A DNA stretch of 64,000 nucleotides from Pedobacter steynii (GTDB lineage Bacteria > Bacteroidota > Bacteroidia > Sphingobacteriales > Sphingobacteriaceae). Where the stretch lies: the NCBI RefSeq assembly GCF_900103665.1, contig NZ_FNGY01000014.1:1-64000 (forward strand), written 5' to 3'. This document shows positions 20,483 to 30,072 of the stretch, piece by piece (position 1 is the first letter of the stretch; every line of letters starts with the position of its first letter). The translations under genes and the position numbers were made by a program. The notes beneath the pieces are model-generated. The model was given only the letters and a program-made list of their open reading frames with translations, was not told the DNA's origin and ran no database searches.

Positions 20483-21517
20483 ATGGGTAGGACGAAACTA
20501 TTTGACCACATAAAAATTGACGAACATTCGTCAACGCCTAAATATTTACAGCTTTCAGATGCCATTATAAATGCCATTGAAACGGGGATTTTAAAATTAG
20601 ACAATGTCCTCCCCTCTATTAATGAAATCAGCTGCAGGCTTGACATGGCCAGAGATACGGTAGATAAAGGCTATAGATATCTAAAAAGTATCGGCGTGAT
20701 CATTTCTGTACCTGGCAAAGGCTTTTACGTTGCGGAGATCAAGCCAAAGCGTAAATTTAAAGTGCTTTTGTTATTCAACAAATTAAGTACCCATAAAAAA
20801 ATCATTTATGACGCCTTCATAGCTGCACTTGACACCGACATATACGTAGACTTCTATGTCTATAACAACAGTTTCATGTTGTTTAAAAGACTGATTACGG
20901 AAAAACAGCTGACACAATACTCACATTTTGTGATTATCCCGCACTTTATAAATGGTCATGAGTTTAATATGGAGATCATCAATACACTCCCTAAAGAAAA
21001 ACTCATTTTAATGGACAAGCTTGTTCCTCAGGTAACCGGAAATTACGGAGCGGTTTATGAAGACTTTGAGCAGGACATTTTTAATGCACTGCAAAAAGCG
21101 CTCAATGACCTTTCCAGGTATAAAACATTAAAAATCGTCTTCCCTCAAAAAAGCTATTTCCCTAATGAAATTCTGGGAGGTTTCCTGAATTTCGCACAGG
21201 AGTATGCCTTTTCACATGGGATCGTTTCCGATATTATGGAGGAGTCCATCCATCCCGGTGATGTCTTTATTGTACTGATGGAGGACGATCTTGTGCTTTT
21301 GTTGGAACGGATCGTCAATATGAATTTGAAGATAGGTAAAGATGTGGGGGTCATCTCCTACAACGAAACGCCAATTAAGAAAATTTTGCTAAATGGTATT
21401 ACTACCATCTCAACTGACTTTAATTTTATGGGAAGTACCGCTGCGAGAATGCTGCTCGAGGGACCAATGGAAAAAATAGCCATCCCATTTAAGTACACCA
21501 AAAGGAATTCATTATAA
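20483..21517 (+). CDS. GntR-family transcriptional regulator with LacI-like sensor domain
   Basis: 344 residues. The N-terminal 75 residues form a GntR winged helix-turn-helix (Leu-Pro-Ser-Ile-Asn-Glu-Ile start of the helix-turn-helix, then a GKGFYV wing). The rest starts with KVLLLFNKLS and resembles a periplasmic-binding-protein or LacI-type effector domain, the layout of AraR-like GntR proteins, rather than the FadR, HutC or MocR types. Such regulators often bind sugars in Bacteroidota. It stands alone, divergent from the NRPS operon and convergent with the SusCD operon, so it could control either or only itself; divergence favours the NRPS operon. Start at ATG 20483 has no competing upstream start. 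A hairpin follows the stop. Confidence 0.88.
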   Translation: MGRTKLFDHIKIDEHSSTPKYLQLSDAIINAIETGILKLDNVLPSINEISCRLDMARDTVDKGYRYLKSIGVIISVPGKGFYVAEIKPKRKFKVLLLFNKLSTHKKIIYDAFIAALDTDIYVDFYVYNNSFMLFKRLITEKQLTQYSHFVIIPHFINGHEFNMEIINTLPKEKLILMDKLVPQVTGNYGAVYEDFEQDIFNALQKALNDLSRYKTLKIVFPQKSYFPNEILGGFLNFAQEYAFSHGIVSDIMEESIHPGDVFIVLMEDDLVLLLERIVNMNLKIGKDVGVISYNETPIKKILLNGITTISTDFNFMGSTAARMLLEGPMEKIAIPFKYTKRNSL

Positions 21518-21529
21518 TCAAAACCTAAA

Positions 21530-21559
21530 AGCGTCAACATTCCATTCGAAGTTGACGCT
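21530..21559. terminator. Hairpin between convergent genes, probable bidirectional terminator
   Basis: Perfect 9-bp arms AGCGTCAAC (21530-21538) and GTTGACGCT (21551-21559) with a 12-base loop sit between the GntR stop and the end of the lipoprotein gene. The flanks are A-rich upstream and TTAG downstream, so U-tracts are weak. Confidence 0.6.
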
Positions 21560-21595
21560 CTTAGCTTAAATATACCGCATTGAAATCACTGGTGG

Positions 21596-22702
21596 CTAAT
21601 TGTACGGTATGTAAAGTGTGATCTCCCCCAGAACGGTATAAGATTGAGGGCCCGATACCCCTACAACTTTAAAATACTTTGCCACTGAGGGATCAGTCAT
21701 CGTGAATATCTGCTGATCATTAATTTTACGGTTAAAATTAAACACCCCCTGATCTATCCAGTTTACATTATCGGCACTGGTAAAGAACTGAAGCTTATCC
21801 GGAGCCCTGTCGTCATCTTTCATTCTCCAGATTCCGACCTTCTTAATGGAACGCAATGCACCTATATCTATCGTACAGTGGTGGGGGTACCTGGAACTAC
21901 CAGCATTGGTATGCCAGCGGGTTGCGGCATTGTCATCAATAAAGTTCGTCACTTTATTTTCATCTCCGGGATGCTGAGATGAAAAGTCAATAATCTTCCA
22001 TTCCGATTTATCCAATAAGAGTTCATTCGTACTTAGGTATGGTGTATAAAAGAAATCTATACCCGTAGAGTCCGGCCGAAACACGGTCCTGTACCTGAAC
22101 TGCGTGCCCACCTTATAATCATCTACGTTAAACTCACTGATGTTTACCCGAACCCTCTTGGTGCTGAGCTGCCCGCTATTGTTGGTGTATTCGACCTCTG
22201 TAGCATAGGCACCGCTGGCAATATCAGCCGCTTCCCAGGTAGTAAACAGCTGATTACTCGTCTTTAAAAGCGCGCCTTTTAAAGGCCTCGGCAATAATCT
22301 TTCCTGATAGCTATCGCCATAGATGGCACCTGGTACTTCTACCGGGACAGATGCGTTTCCGGCCAGGTCATAAGTCTTTATGATGAAGGTGTAAAAGTTC
22401 TCAGGCAAGTTACTGAACATATAACTGATCGTATCCTTCTCATTAGAGATGGGAATTTCTACCGAATCCGCATAATTGTTCCAATAAATCTTTGCCTTAA
22501 CTGTTTTAGGATCCGCATTTCGAAGCCAGTACAGCCGGCCTCTTTTATTCCCGGCCTGAAACCTGGCCCCATTTGCTCTTCCCGGATAATATTTACCACC
22601 GGGAACAACAAATTGTTTGTAAGTGTTGTCCATCTTTTTACATGCAAAAGAAAAGGCATATGCAGTGATTAGGAGAAATAAATAATAAAATTTCGTTTTC
22701 AT
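21596..22702 (-). CDS. DUF4998-type surface lipoprotein with C-terminal discoidin-like domain
   Basis: 368 residues, last gene of the SusC-SusD operon. The lipoprotein signal ends FSFAC (Cys21). The middle part (LYWLRNADPKTVKAKIYW) matches the DUF4998 type of Ig-like domains found in SusCD loci. The C-terminal 130 residues (DNAATRWHT, HHCTIDIGALRSIKKVGIWR) have the F5/8 type C carbohydrate-binding pattern, including the Trp-His after a D-N-x-x-T-R run. It is probably exposed on the outer membrane and helps capture a glycan for the SusCD pair. It starts 24 bases after the previous gene. The substrate is unknown. Confidence 0.85.
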   Translation of the reverse strand: MKTKFYYLFLLITAYAFSFACKKMDNTYKQFVVPGGKYYPGRANGARFQAGNKRGRLYWLRNADPKTVKAKIYWNNYADSVEIPISNEKDTISYMFSNLPENFYTFIIKTYDLAGNASVPVEVPGAIYGDSYQERLLPRPLKGALLKTSNQLFTTWEAADIASGAYATEVEYTNNSGQLSTKRVRVNISEFNVDDYKVGTQFRYRTVFRPDSTGIDFFYTPYLSTNELLLDKSEWKIIDFSSQHPGDENKVTNFIDDNAATRWHTNAGSSRYPHHCTIDIGALRSIKKVGIWRMKDDDRAPDKLQFFTSADNVNWIDQGVFNFNRKINDQQIFTMTDPSVAKYFKVVGVSGPQSYTVLGEITLYIPYN

Positions 22703-22726
22703 TTGAATCGTTTAAGTGTGGCCCAT

Positions 22727-23902
22727 TTATAATTTCCCCCAGAAGCTCAGTTCTGCAATGGTGATTTGTGATCCACCACCATAGGTTTCCAGCGTTTTGA
22801 AACGCAGATACCGATAGGCCAGCGGAATTTCTTCGAGGTCAAAATCTTCACCCTGTGTATGACCATAATTATTGTCTTCAGCGGTAGCTCTGCCCAATGG
22901 CAATCCCGAAGGTTTGAAGGATTTAAATGTCCCTAAAAGCTTCCAGTTTGTAAATGAACCATCCAATCCCGGATCATTTGTGCCCCACAATTCAAACCGT
23001 TTAACATTAGCACCGGTATAGGTATAGTCCGGATGTCGCTGATGCATTTTCATTCTGCTGATCACCACAGCTCTGCCAAGATCGAAGGTAAACCATTGCG
23101 GCGTGCTGGTATTGTGACGTGAAGCAAATACGCCATTGTCGATCTTATCATCCCACATCCTATCCACCGGATATTGTGATTCTACAGGCTCGTATTCATC
23201 CGTTGGAAGTTTCAACCCTTTAAATGGTTTTGGCACTTTCTGCTCGAATAAAGGAGCAATAGTTTTGACCAGGCTTTCTGATTTGTTATTCCACCTGTCC
23301 CTCAGGTAAACCGAAAACTTCTTTGGTGTAGCAGTTAGGCCCCTCACTGAGAAGGTACCTGCGATGGTCTTGGTATAAAAAGTCTGGATGGGTAATAAGA
23401 CATCATTCCCCACTGTATCTGCCATAATTACGATGGCCATGTTGGCAGCGAATTCATTCTTAAATTTAATTTTTATGCCGCCAAAGCCCGGCTCCATGGT
23501 CAGCTCTTTAAATGAGCTTTCTATTGGTGGTGTGAGCGGACTTACTTTAATCTCTACCGGTAAAGAAGCCTTTTCATTTTTGCCTATGCTATATACTTTA
23601 ACGGTATACTCGTTTGTATCACCAAAGCCTTCCAGTTTAAGACTATCCGTATAAAAAGACGATTTACCCTCTCTAAATACGCCAGGCTGGATCTCATACA
23701 CCGCCTTTACATAAGAAAGATTGGGGTCTGCCGGTAATTTATAAGTAAGTATTGCCCCTCCGGGTTTGCCCTCAGACTTGATGTTATAAACCTGCGCCGG
23801 CGCTGCTGCATTAGGATCGATATGATCCAGCCTGTCTTCTGTTTTACATTGCAGGAGAAACAAACACATCCCTCCTGCGATTAAATACATTAGTTTTTTC
23901 AT
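22727..23902 (-). CDS. DUF4959-DUF5126-DUF5000 surface lipoprotein
   Basis: 391 residues. Lipoprotein signal with lipobox LLQC (Cys19). Three modules in order are recognised from experience of these families: DUF4959 (about 25-125), DUF5126 (about 130-225) and a C-terminal discoidin-like DUF5000 domain (about 255-391, with WFTFDLGRAVVISRMKMHQR and a final ITIAELSFWG). This triple arrangement is a common third gene of SusCD operons, usually an outer-membrane glycan-binding protein. It follows SusD by 15 bases. No catalytic residues are apparent. Confidence 0.88.
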   Translation of the reverse strand: MKKLMYLIAGGMCLFLLQCKTEDRLDHIDPNAAAPAQVYNIKSEGKPGGAILTYKLPADPNLSYVKAVYEIQPGVFREGKSSFYTDSLKLEGFGDTNEYTVKVYSIGKNEKASLPVEIKVSPLTPPIESSFKELTMEPGFGGIKIKFKNEFAANMAIVIMADTVGNDVLLPIQTFYTKTIAGTFSVRGLTATPKKFSVYLRDRWNNKSESLVKTIAPLFEQKVPKPFKGLKLPTDEYEPVESQYPVDRMWDDKIDNGVFASRHNTSTPQWFTFDLGRAVVISRMKMHQRHPDYTYTGANVKRFELWGTNDPGLDGSFTNWKLLGTFKSFKPSGLPLGRATAEDNNYGHTQGEDFDLEEIPLAYRYLRFKTLETYGGGSQITIAELSFWGKL

Positions 23903-23917
23903 TTTTCTGATTTTACG

Positions 23918-25840
23918 TTACCAACCAATATTCTGTACCAGATTTTTGTTAATTAACAGGTCATGATCCCGGATTGGCCAGAAATAATCCTTCACGCTAA
24001 AGCTTTGTACAAACAAGACTCTTCTGCGGTAATAATAATCCGGATTAGACTGTTCTATATCCCAACCTTGTACCGGCTTTCTATATTCGGCAACCGCTTC
24101 TTTCCACCTTCTGATGTCCCAGAAACGGGATCCCTCAAAAGCCATTTCGATGAGTTGTTCCTGATGAATAATCTGACGCATGCCCGCCTGGGAAGTATAT
24201 TTTGAAGGGTTTGTGGAATAGTTATCCCATGAAAACTCCACGGTTGGAAGTTTAGCACGTTCTCTTACCGCATTGATGTATTTGAACATTTGGGATTTAT
24301 CTCCATTGGCCTCATTTAATGCCTCAGCATAGAACAGGAACAACTGTGCAAGCCTGATGATTGGCCAGGGATATTCGGTCACCTTATAATCGTTTACGCT
24401 ACTTCCCTGTACATTTTCCCAATGCACATACTTCTTTACATAATAGCCCGTTGGCGATCCATAGTCCGCCTCTACTTTTCCATTTGGCTGTCCTTTTCTT
24501 GAAGAGACAAAAAAGAGAGAATTTGGATCACCATCGTTCTCCGATCCTTGTCCATACCATACCCCGCCATCAAAACCAAGATTGGCATAAAAACGAGGTT
24601 CTCTATCGAAATTCAAGGCAGAGGTCACGTAATCTTTCCTGATGTACCGCTCCTCTTTGGCTGTTGCGGTACGCAAAAGTAAATTGCCCGTATTCCAGGT
24701 TTTGTCTTCATTTATCGGAACACCTTTGTCTGAGTAGAACATTTCCGCAATCTTAACAGGAGGCGCCAGCTCAGATATAATCCTTGGATTGTCCAGATAC
24801 CGGTGGTCTACTTTTACCGCAGCCACTTTTTGTGTCAGGTTGGAGATGCTTTGTGTATTGGCCCAAATGATTTCCTCATTCCATCGTTCTGCAAATGCAT
24901 TCCTGATGCTGAGCCCCGTCCTGGTGGAATCCGAAAGTTTAAATCTTGGAACTGGCGGATTAAATTTATACAGCTTATTCCCTGCCAATTCGCAGATGTC
25001 GATCGCTTCTTTACAGGCAGCTGCTGCTTCAGTCCACTTTTCCAAAGATACAGATGGGTTAAACAACGGTGTTCCGTCCAGGTTTTTTAAAGAAGTCATA
25101 TCCGTGTTCCCATTAAAAAGCGGGCTTGCAGCCGTAACCATTACTTTTGCCTTTAACGCATAAGCTACCGGCTGGGTAATCCGTCCAAGCATTTTATTCC
25201 TGTTTCCAACTGCTTTGGGTAAGTCTACTTTTGCCTCATCTAAAAGGCTTACAATATATTTAAAGCAGCTGTCTGCCGGAGCTCTTGGCACTTTGGTGTT
25301 TTCAATGACTTCATCTATTTTAAAGTTTTCTTTTAACAATGGAATCGGGCCATACATTCTTACCAGGTAAAAATGATAGTATGCTTTCAGCGTTTTTACT
25401 TCCGCAATCCATTCCAATTTTTCCAATGCCGTCAGGTCGGGTACTTTTCCAACATTTTCCAGGAAAACATTACAATCTCTGATAGCGCGGTACATATCGC
25501 CCCAATAAAAACCTACGATTGGATCAACCGTAGCCTGTCCTCCCCTCGCCAGGCCATCAAAAATATAATGGTTAAATTCCGGTCGGCCGGACTGGTAAAT
25601 TGCCCAAAGCTCATCTCCTCCAAGTATGGTAGGATCAGCACCCAGGTTCCCATCCTTCGGCATATAAGAATAGCAGGTATATAAATACTTTTCTGCTTCG
25701 GTACGCATAGCGAAGGCATGGTCTATGGTAGGGATGTTATCGGGGATTACATCCAGATACTTTTTACAGGAGCTCGTCACAAAAAGCACAGCAAGAACTG
25801 TTATTCTGAGTATCCAGCTTTCTTTTTTAATATTTCGCAT
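23918..25840 (-). CDS. SusD/RagB family nutrient-binding outer-membrane lipoprotein
   Basis: 640 residues, the usual size. Signal with lipobox VTSSC (Cys25) followed by KKYLDVIPDN, typical of SusD N-termini. The TPR-rich body (WGDMYRAIRDCNVFLENV, LKAYYHFYLVRMYGPIPLL) and the C-terminal RWWD-like part (FWDIRRWK, then FWPIRDHDLLINKNLVQN) match the RagB/SusD family. It caps the SusC transporter encoded 15 bases upstream and binds the substrate at the cell surface. The substrate cannot be inferred because no glycoside hydrolase, lyase or sulfatase is in the operon. Confidence 0.96.
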   Translation of the reverse strand: MRNIKKESWILRITVLAVLFVTSSCKKYLDVIPDNIPTIDHAFAMRTEAEKYLYTCYSYMPKDGNLGADPTILGGDELWAIYQSGRPEFNHYIFDGLARGGQATVDPIVGFYWGDMYRAIRDCNVFLENVGKVPDLTALEKLEWIAEVKTLKAYYHFYLVRMYGPIPLLKENFKIDEVIENTKVPRAPADSCFKYIVSLLDEAKVDLPKAVGNRNKMLGRITQPVAYALKAKVMVTAASPLFNGNTDMTSLKNLDGTPLFNPSVSLEKWTEAAAACKEAIDICELAGNKLYKFNPPVPRFKLSDSTRTGLSIRNAFAERWNEEIIWANTQSISNLTQKVAAVKVDHRYLDNPRIISELAPPVKIAEMFYSDKGVPINEDKTWNTGNLLLRTATAKEERYIRKDYVTSALNFDREPRFYANLGFDGGVWYGQGSENDGDPNSLFFVSSRKGQPNGKVEADYGSPTGYYVKKYVHWENVQGSSVNDYKVTEYPWPIIRLAQLFLFYAEALNEANGDKSQMFKYINAVRERAKLPTVEFSWDNYSTNPSKYTSQAGMRQIIHQEQLIEMAFEGSRFWDIRRWKEAVAEYRKPVQGWDIEQSNPDYYYRRRVLFVQSFSVKDYFWPIRDHDLLINKNLVQNIGW

Positions 25841-25855
25841 GACTAAAAATTTAAA

Positions 25856-28800
25856 TTAATTAAAGGTGATGTTTAAGCCAAGATTGAAAACCTTTTGGAT
25901 CGGGTAGCCCAGTCCATTTCCAGACATCTCCGCATCCCACATTTTAAACTTGCTCAACACCAACAGATTGGTTCCACTGGCATACAATCTAAAATTGGAG
26001 ACCCTGATTCTTTCCAGGAACTTTTTGGAAAATGTATAGCCCAATTCCACTTGTTTAAGTCGCAGGAAGGCTCCGTTTCTCATAAACCAGGTGCTTTGAT
26101 TGTTGTTATTCGCATTTAGCGTTGGACTTAACCTTGGCCATATGGCATAAATATTTCTGTTGTCTTCAGACCAATGGCTCTCCGCATACGCTTTCAAAAG
26201 CTGAGTCTGATTGTTAAAAGGTGAGGTAGCGCCCTGATCTATCCAGAATGATTGATTAGAGGAGCCCTGTGCAAAAGCCGAGATGTCAAATTTCTTGTAG
26301 CTAAAAGAGAATCCGAATCCATAGATGATTTCCGGAACTGTCGGATTACCGATAGGCACCTTATCTGCTTCATTCACCTTTCCATCACCATTAACATCCA
26401 GGTATTTAATGTCTCCACCTCCGTATTTACCAGTGAATTCTTGTTTAGGGGAATTCAGCGCATCATTGTCGTCAATAAACAGTCTTTCTGCAATGTATCC
26501 GTATTCCTGTCTTATAGACTGCCCAATTCTTGACCTGTAAGATTCCGGATAATTCGGTTCCTCAAAAGCGACAAATTTGCTTTTCGCATAGGTCATGTTA
26601 CCCCTTACAGAGAGCCACATGTCTTTGTTCCAGCTGTGCTGCATATCGAGAGAAAGGTCAATTCCATTTCCTTTAGCCTTTCCAAGATTCGCCTTGGGCG
26701 TGGTTGATAAACCAACATTACTTGGAATAGCAGAGCGATCCATTAAGATCTTATCTCTATTTTCGGTATAATATTCCAGGATCAAATTGGCCTTACCAAA
26801 CAAACTCAACTCCATTGCAATATTTTGTTTTTTAGACACTTCCCAGGTAATCTCCTCATTGGCATATCTCCGGATCTGTACACCAGGCCTGAATTCGTCC
26901 AGGTCCTTTCCAAATCTTGCACCACGGTCATTGTTATTTAAATCTACATTAGACAGATAAAAAAAGCGGTCTCTTTCATCCCCTATCTGATCGTTCCCCA
27001 CCAGACCATACGTGTAGCGAAAGCGCAGGTTAGTGATGACCTTTTTTAGGGGTTCAAAAAAGCGTTCATTGGAGAGGCTCCATGCTACCCCTGCAGAAGG
27101 GAAAAACCCATATCTTTTCGATTGAGAGAAGCGTTCCGATCCATTATACCCAAAATTAAATTCCGCAAAATAACGCCTGTCAAATGAATAGGTCGCACGT
27201 CCTGAGAGCCCAAGGTTTCTGAATGGCAGCGATTGCTGGAGATCTCCCGCATTGGCGTTCAGGCTTTCTCTGGTGATGAAAACCAACAGGCCGCTCACAC
27301 TGTTCCTTGCTCCGAAAGCAGCATTATAATTCAACATAGATTGCGTGTCAAAAGTAGATCTAAGCTCTTTGCCACCCTGTTCAAAACCTAAGTACTCCGT
27401 ACCATTTTCATTGATCTTAGAGATCTGATATTTATCCGTAATGCTATCATAACCAGCAAGCTGATAATAGAATGGATCGTATCCTCTCCTATATCCGAAA
27501 GAAGCGGTTCGGGTTAAGTTGACCATAGATCTCACCGATAGTCCCTTTAAAATCGCATCCAATCCCTGTTTAACTTCGAACTGCGCCAGCATTTGCGACC
27601 TGGATTCATCCTTATATCCCCGCACCAGATCTACATAAGGATTTAAGTAAGCATTGTCCTTCCCATAGTTTCCGAACATAATGTGTTTTATAAATCTGTT
27701 CTGATCATCCGCAGGATAGTAGGCAGGAAAAAGTACGGGATTGGACCTGACCACCCTTCTGTACATTTCTTCTCCTCCTTCAAGCGGGCCGTTATAATCG
27801 TCAAAATTGCCACTTAGCCGAACGATCAGTTCTGTAGATTTGGTCAGATCGATATTTACATTGGAACGCAACGTATAGCTTTTAAGGTCGATGTTGTTGT
27901 TGAAATTATTCTTGTTGTCGACTTTAAGTACACCGTTGTCTTTATTATAGGCACCGGAGACAAAATATCGGGCCACCGTTCCGCCTCCGCTCACGCTGAG
28001 GTTATAACGCTGGTTAATCGCATAGTCTTTAAACAAGAGCTTTCTCCAGTCGTTTGCCGGATAAACCAATGGATTTTTACCAGCCAGTGTATTGGCAATT
28101 TTCTCGTCCGTATACAATAGCGTTCCCAAAGGATCTCTGGTTGAAATCGCTTCATTTGCCAATTTCATATAAGTAACCGGATCTGCAAATTCTACATCAC
28201 TGGTCGAGGTTGAAGCAGAACTTTCCGCACGAAATGAAATCTTTGCCTTCCCTGCGACCCCCTGTTTGGTCGTCACCAGTATGACTCCATTGGCTCCTCT
28301 GGCACCATACAGTGCCGTTGCAGTCGCATCTTTCATAATGGAAAATGTAGCGATATCATCCGGCTGTAACCTGGCCAGATCGGTCGTAGTTAATTCTATC
28401 GCATCAATTAAAATCAATGGTTTTGTATTGTTGCCAAAAGTGGTGATCCCCCGGATAAAGAAATCGGCATTGTCTCTGCCTGGTTCCCCGCTTCTCTGAT
28501 AGGCAATCATTCCTGCGACCCTGCCAGCCAAAGATGCGGTAAGGTTGCTGGAAGGTATTTTAAGATCTCCCGGCTTTACTGTGGTAATGGATCCGATCAC
28601 ACTTTCTTTCTTTTGAACACCAAAGGCGACAACAGCTACTTCTTCGAGTTCACTTTTTGGATCAGGTAAGAGCTTTACATCTATGATCTTCTTTTCTCCT
28701 GCTGTGATTTTCTGGCTTAGGTAACCAATGAAAGAAAATACCAGTACCTCTGAGTTGCTGTTGCTTTGGATGGTATACTTTCCTTCGACATTGGTTACGG

Positions 28801-28975
28801 CACCTCTTTGGGTACCCTCGATCTTAACCGTAACACCAGGGAGGCCAAGTCCAGACTCATCGTAAACGGTACCGGTTATGATCCGCTGCGTGGTATTTCC
28901 AATACCGGGTATCCTTTTAGCTGAAACTTGAGTACTCAGCAAAAGGGACACCATGAGTATCAATATTATTCTCAT
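25856..28975 (-). CDS. SusC/RagA family TonB-dependent outer-membrane transporter
   Basis: 1039 residues. Signal peptide (ends STQVSAKR), then a carboxypeptidase-D regulatory-like domain (ITGTVYDESGLGLPGVTVKI, about 35-120), a TonB-box-like segment (EEVAVVAFG), the plug domain containing SLAGRVAGMI and ALYGARGANGVILVTTKQG, and a 22-strand barrel ending in NLGLNITFN with a terminal aromatic residue. First gene of a four-gene uptake operon with SusD and two discoidin-domain lipoproteins. A stop codon lies in frame just before ATG 28975, so the start is fixed. No sigma/anti-sigma pair or hybrid two-component sensor is adjacent. Confidence 0.96.
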   Translation of the reverse strand: MRIILILMVSLLLSTQVSAKRIPGIGNTTQRIITGTVYDESGLGLPGVTVKIEGTQRGAVTNVEGKYTIQSNSNSEVLVFSFIGYLSQKITAGEKKIIDVKLLPDPKSELEEVAVVAFGVQKKESVIGSITTVKPGDLKIPSSNLTASLAGRVAGMIAYQRSGEPGRDNADFFIRGITTFGNNTKPLILIDAIELTTTDLARLQPDDIATFSIMKDATATALYGARGANGVILVTTKQGVAGKAKISFRAESSASTSTSDVEFADPVTYMKLANEAISTRDPLGTLLYTDEKIANTLAGKNPLVYPANDWRKLLFKDYAINQRYNLSVSGGGTVARYFVSGAYNKDNGVLKVDNKNNFNNNIDLKSYTLRSNVNIDLTKSTELIVRLSGNFDDYNGPLEGGEEMYRRVVRSNPVLFPAYYPADDQNRFIKHIMFGNYGKDNAYLNPYVDLVRGYKDESRSQMLAQFEVKQGLDAILKGLSVRSMVNLTRTASFGYRRGYDPFYYQLAGYDSITDKYQISKINENGTEYLGFEQGGKELRSTFDTQSMLNYNAAFGARNSVSGLLVFITRESLNANAGDLQQSLPFRNLGLSGRATYSFDRRYFAEFNFGYNGSERFSQSKRYGFFPSAGVAWSLSNERFFEPLKKVITNLRFRYTYGLVGNDQIGDERDRFFYLSNVDLNNNDRGARFGKDLDEFRPGVQIRRYANEEITWEVSKKQNIAMELSLFGKANLILEYYTENRDKILMDRSAIPSNVGLSTTPKANLGKAKGNGIDLSLDMQHSWNKDMWLSVRGNMTYAKSKFVAFEEPNYPESYRSRIGQSIRQEYGYIAERLFIDDNDALNSPKQEFTGKYGGGDIKYLDVNGDGKVNEADKVPIGNPTVPEIIYGFGFSFSYKKFDISAFAQGSSNQSFWIDQGATSPFNNQTQLLKAYAESHWSEDNRNIYAIWPRLSPTLNANNNNQSTWFMRNGAFLRLKQVELGYTFSKKFLERIRVSNFRLYASGTNLLVLSKFKMWDAEMSGNGLGYPIQKVFNLGLNITFN

Positions 28976-29355
28976 ATTTTATATTTTTTTAGCGTTAGTG
29001 GATTACAGAGCAGGTCAAATTATCGGGAAGAAAATTTGCGCTCTGTCAGATTTGGGAGGTTCAATAAGGGTAAGTACTGCTTATTTCATAAACACACTCC
29101 TTCCTTTGACAAGATTTACATTACCCATTCGGATACGTGTTTGGTTTATATTTAGTTGGTTATACAATGATATCCCAAAGCGCCAGGTTCGGCAACAGGT
29201 ACAGTTCTGCTTCCAAATGACCACACAAAGCAACCATTCCGCTGAGGTAAGGGAGTAAGTACACATGGAATTTTATGGTTATTAATCAGTATTGGCGCGT
29301 CATGTACGACCGTCTACATTTGTGGAGTAAATATTTTATTAACTCAAAACAACAA
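28976..29355. promoter_or_regulatory. Divergent intergenic region between SusC operon and DUF1349 gene
   Basis: A 380-base stretch that must hold promoters for both divergent transcripts. No exact TAnnTTTG element is visible on either strand. The upstream in-frame ATG at 29275 for the rightward gene would precede the signal peptide and is not preferred. Confidence 0.4.
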
Positions 29356-30009
29356 ATGAAAAAGATTATTTTAAGTGTGCTGATGTTCACGATAGCGCAG
29401 GCGGGTTTTGCCCAGCGCCTGGAAAAGATGCAGTGGTTTAACGAGCCCGAAAAGTGGGAAATTAAAGACAATACCTTAAATATGTTTGTCACCCCTCAAA
29501 GCGATTATTGGAGAATTTCACACTATGGCTTTACCGTGGATGATGCACCATTCTATTACAGCACCTATGGAGGTGAATTCGAAGCAAAGGTTAAGATCAC
29601 CGGAAATTATAAAAACCGTTTCGACCAAATGGGATTAATGTTACGTACAGATCATGAGAATTATATCAAGGCAGGAATCGAATTTGTAGATGGAAAATAC
29701 AATCTAAGCACGGTAGTCACACATAAAACGAGTGATTGGAGTGTAACTACACTGGACAAAGCACCTGAATTTATATGGATAAAAGCGGTAAGAAGACTGG
29801 ATGCTGTTGAAATATTTTACTCTTATGATGACAAAACCTATACCATGATGCGAAATGCGTACCTGCAGGATAACAGACCGGTAATGGTTGGCATTATGGC
29901 GGCTAGTCCTGACGGAGTTGGGTTTAATGCCAAATTTGAAGGTTTTGCGGTAAAGCAACTGGCCGATCAGCGAAGGTTAGAGTGGCTAAAGAAAAATGCA
30001 AATCAATAA
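29356..30009 (+). CDS. Exported DUF1349 (concanavalin-like) protein
   Basis: 217 residues from ATG 29356, chosen because a clear type I signal peptide starts there (MKKIILSVLMFTIAQAGFAQ). An in-frame ATG at 29275 would add 27 uncharged-to-polar residues before it. The mature part (QWFNEPEKWEIKDNTLNM, RFDQMGLMLRTDHENYIKAG, GIMAASPDGVGF) matches DUF1349, a lamin-G/concanavalin-like beta-sandwich family often found beside carbohydrate utilisation genes. It is divergent from the SusCD operon and may act on or bind the same glycan in the periplasm. No catalytic residues are proposed. Confidence 0.85.
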   Translation: MKKIILSVLMFTIAQAGFAQRLEKMQWFNEPEKWEIKDNTLNMFVTPQSDYWRISHYGFTVDDAPFYYSTYGGEFEAKVKITGNYKNRFDQMGLMLRTDHENYIKAGIEFVDGKYNLSTVVTHKTSDWSVTTLDKAPEFIWIKAVRRLDAVEIFYSYDDKTYTMMRNAYLQDNRPVMVGIMAASPDGVGFNAKFEGFAVKQLADQRRLEWLKKNANQ

Positions 30010-30033
30010 GGATTTCATCTATAGGACAAAAAG

Positions 30034-30065
30034 AGCTTTGCTTCTCAATTTTGAGGAGCAAAGCT
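30034..30065 (+). terminator. Terminator-like hairpin after the DUF1349 gene
   Basis: Arms AGCTTTGCTTCTCA (30034-30047) and TGAGGAGCAAAGCT (30052-30065) pair over 14 bp with one G-U and a 4-base loop, 24 bases after the stop codon. No T-run follows. Confidence 0.55.
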
Positions 30066-30072
30066 AATGATG

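Noticed and set aside
24789..25163. 124-residue plus-strand ORF
   Set aside because: Antisense to a well-conserved SusD coding region.
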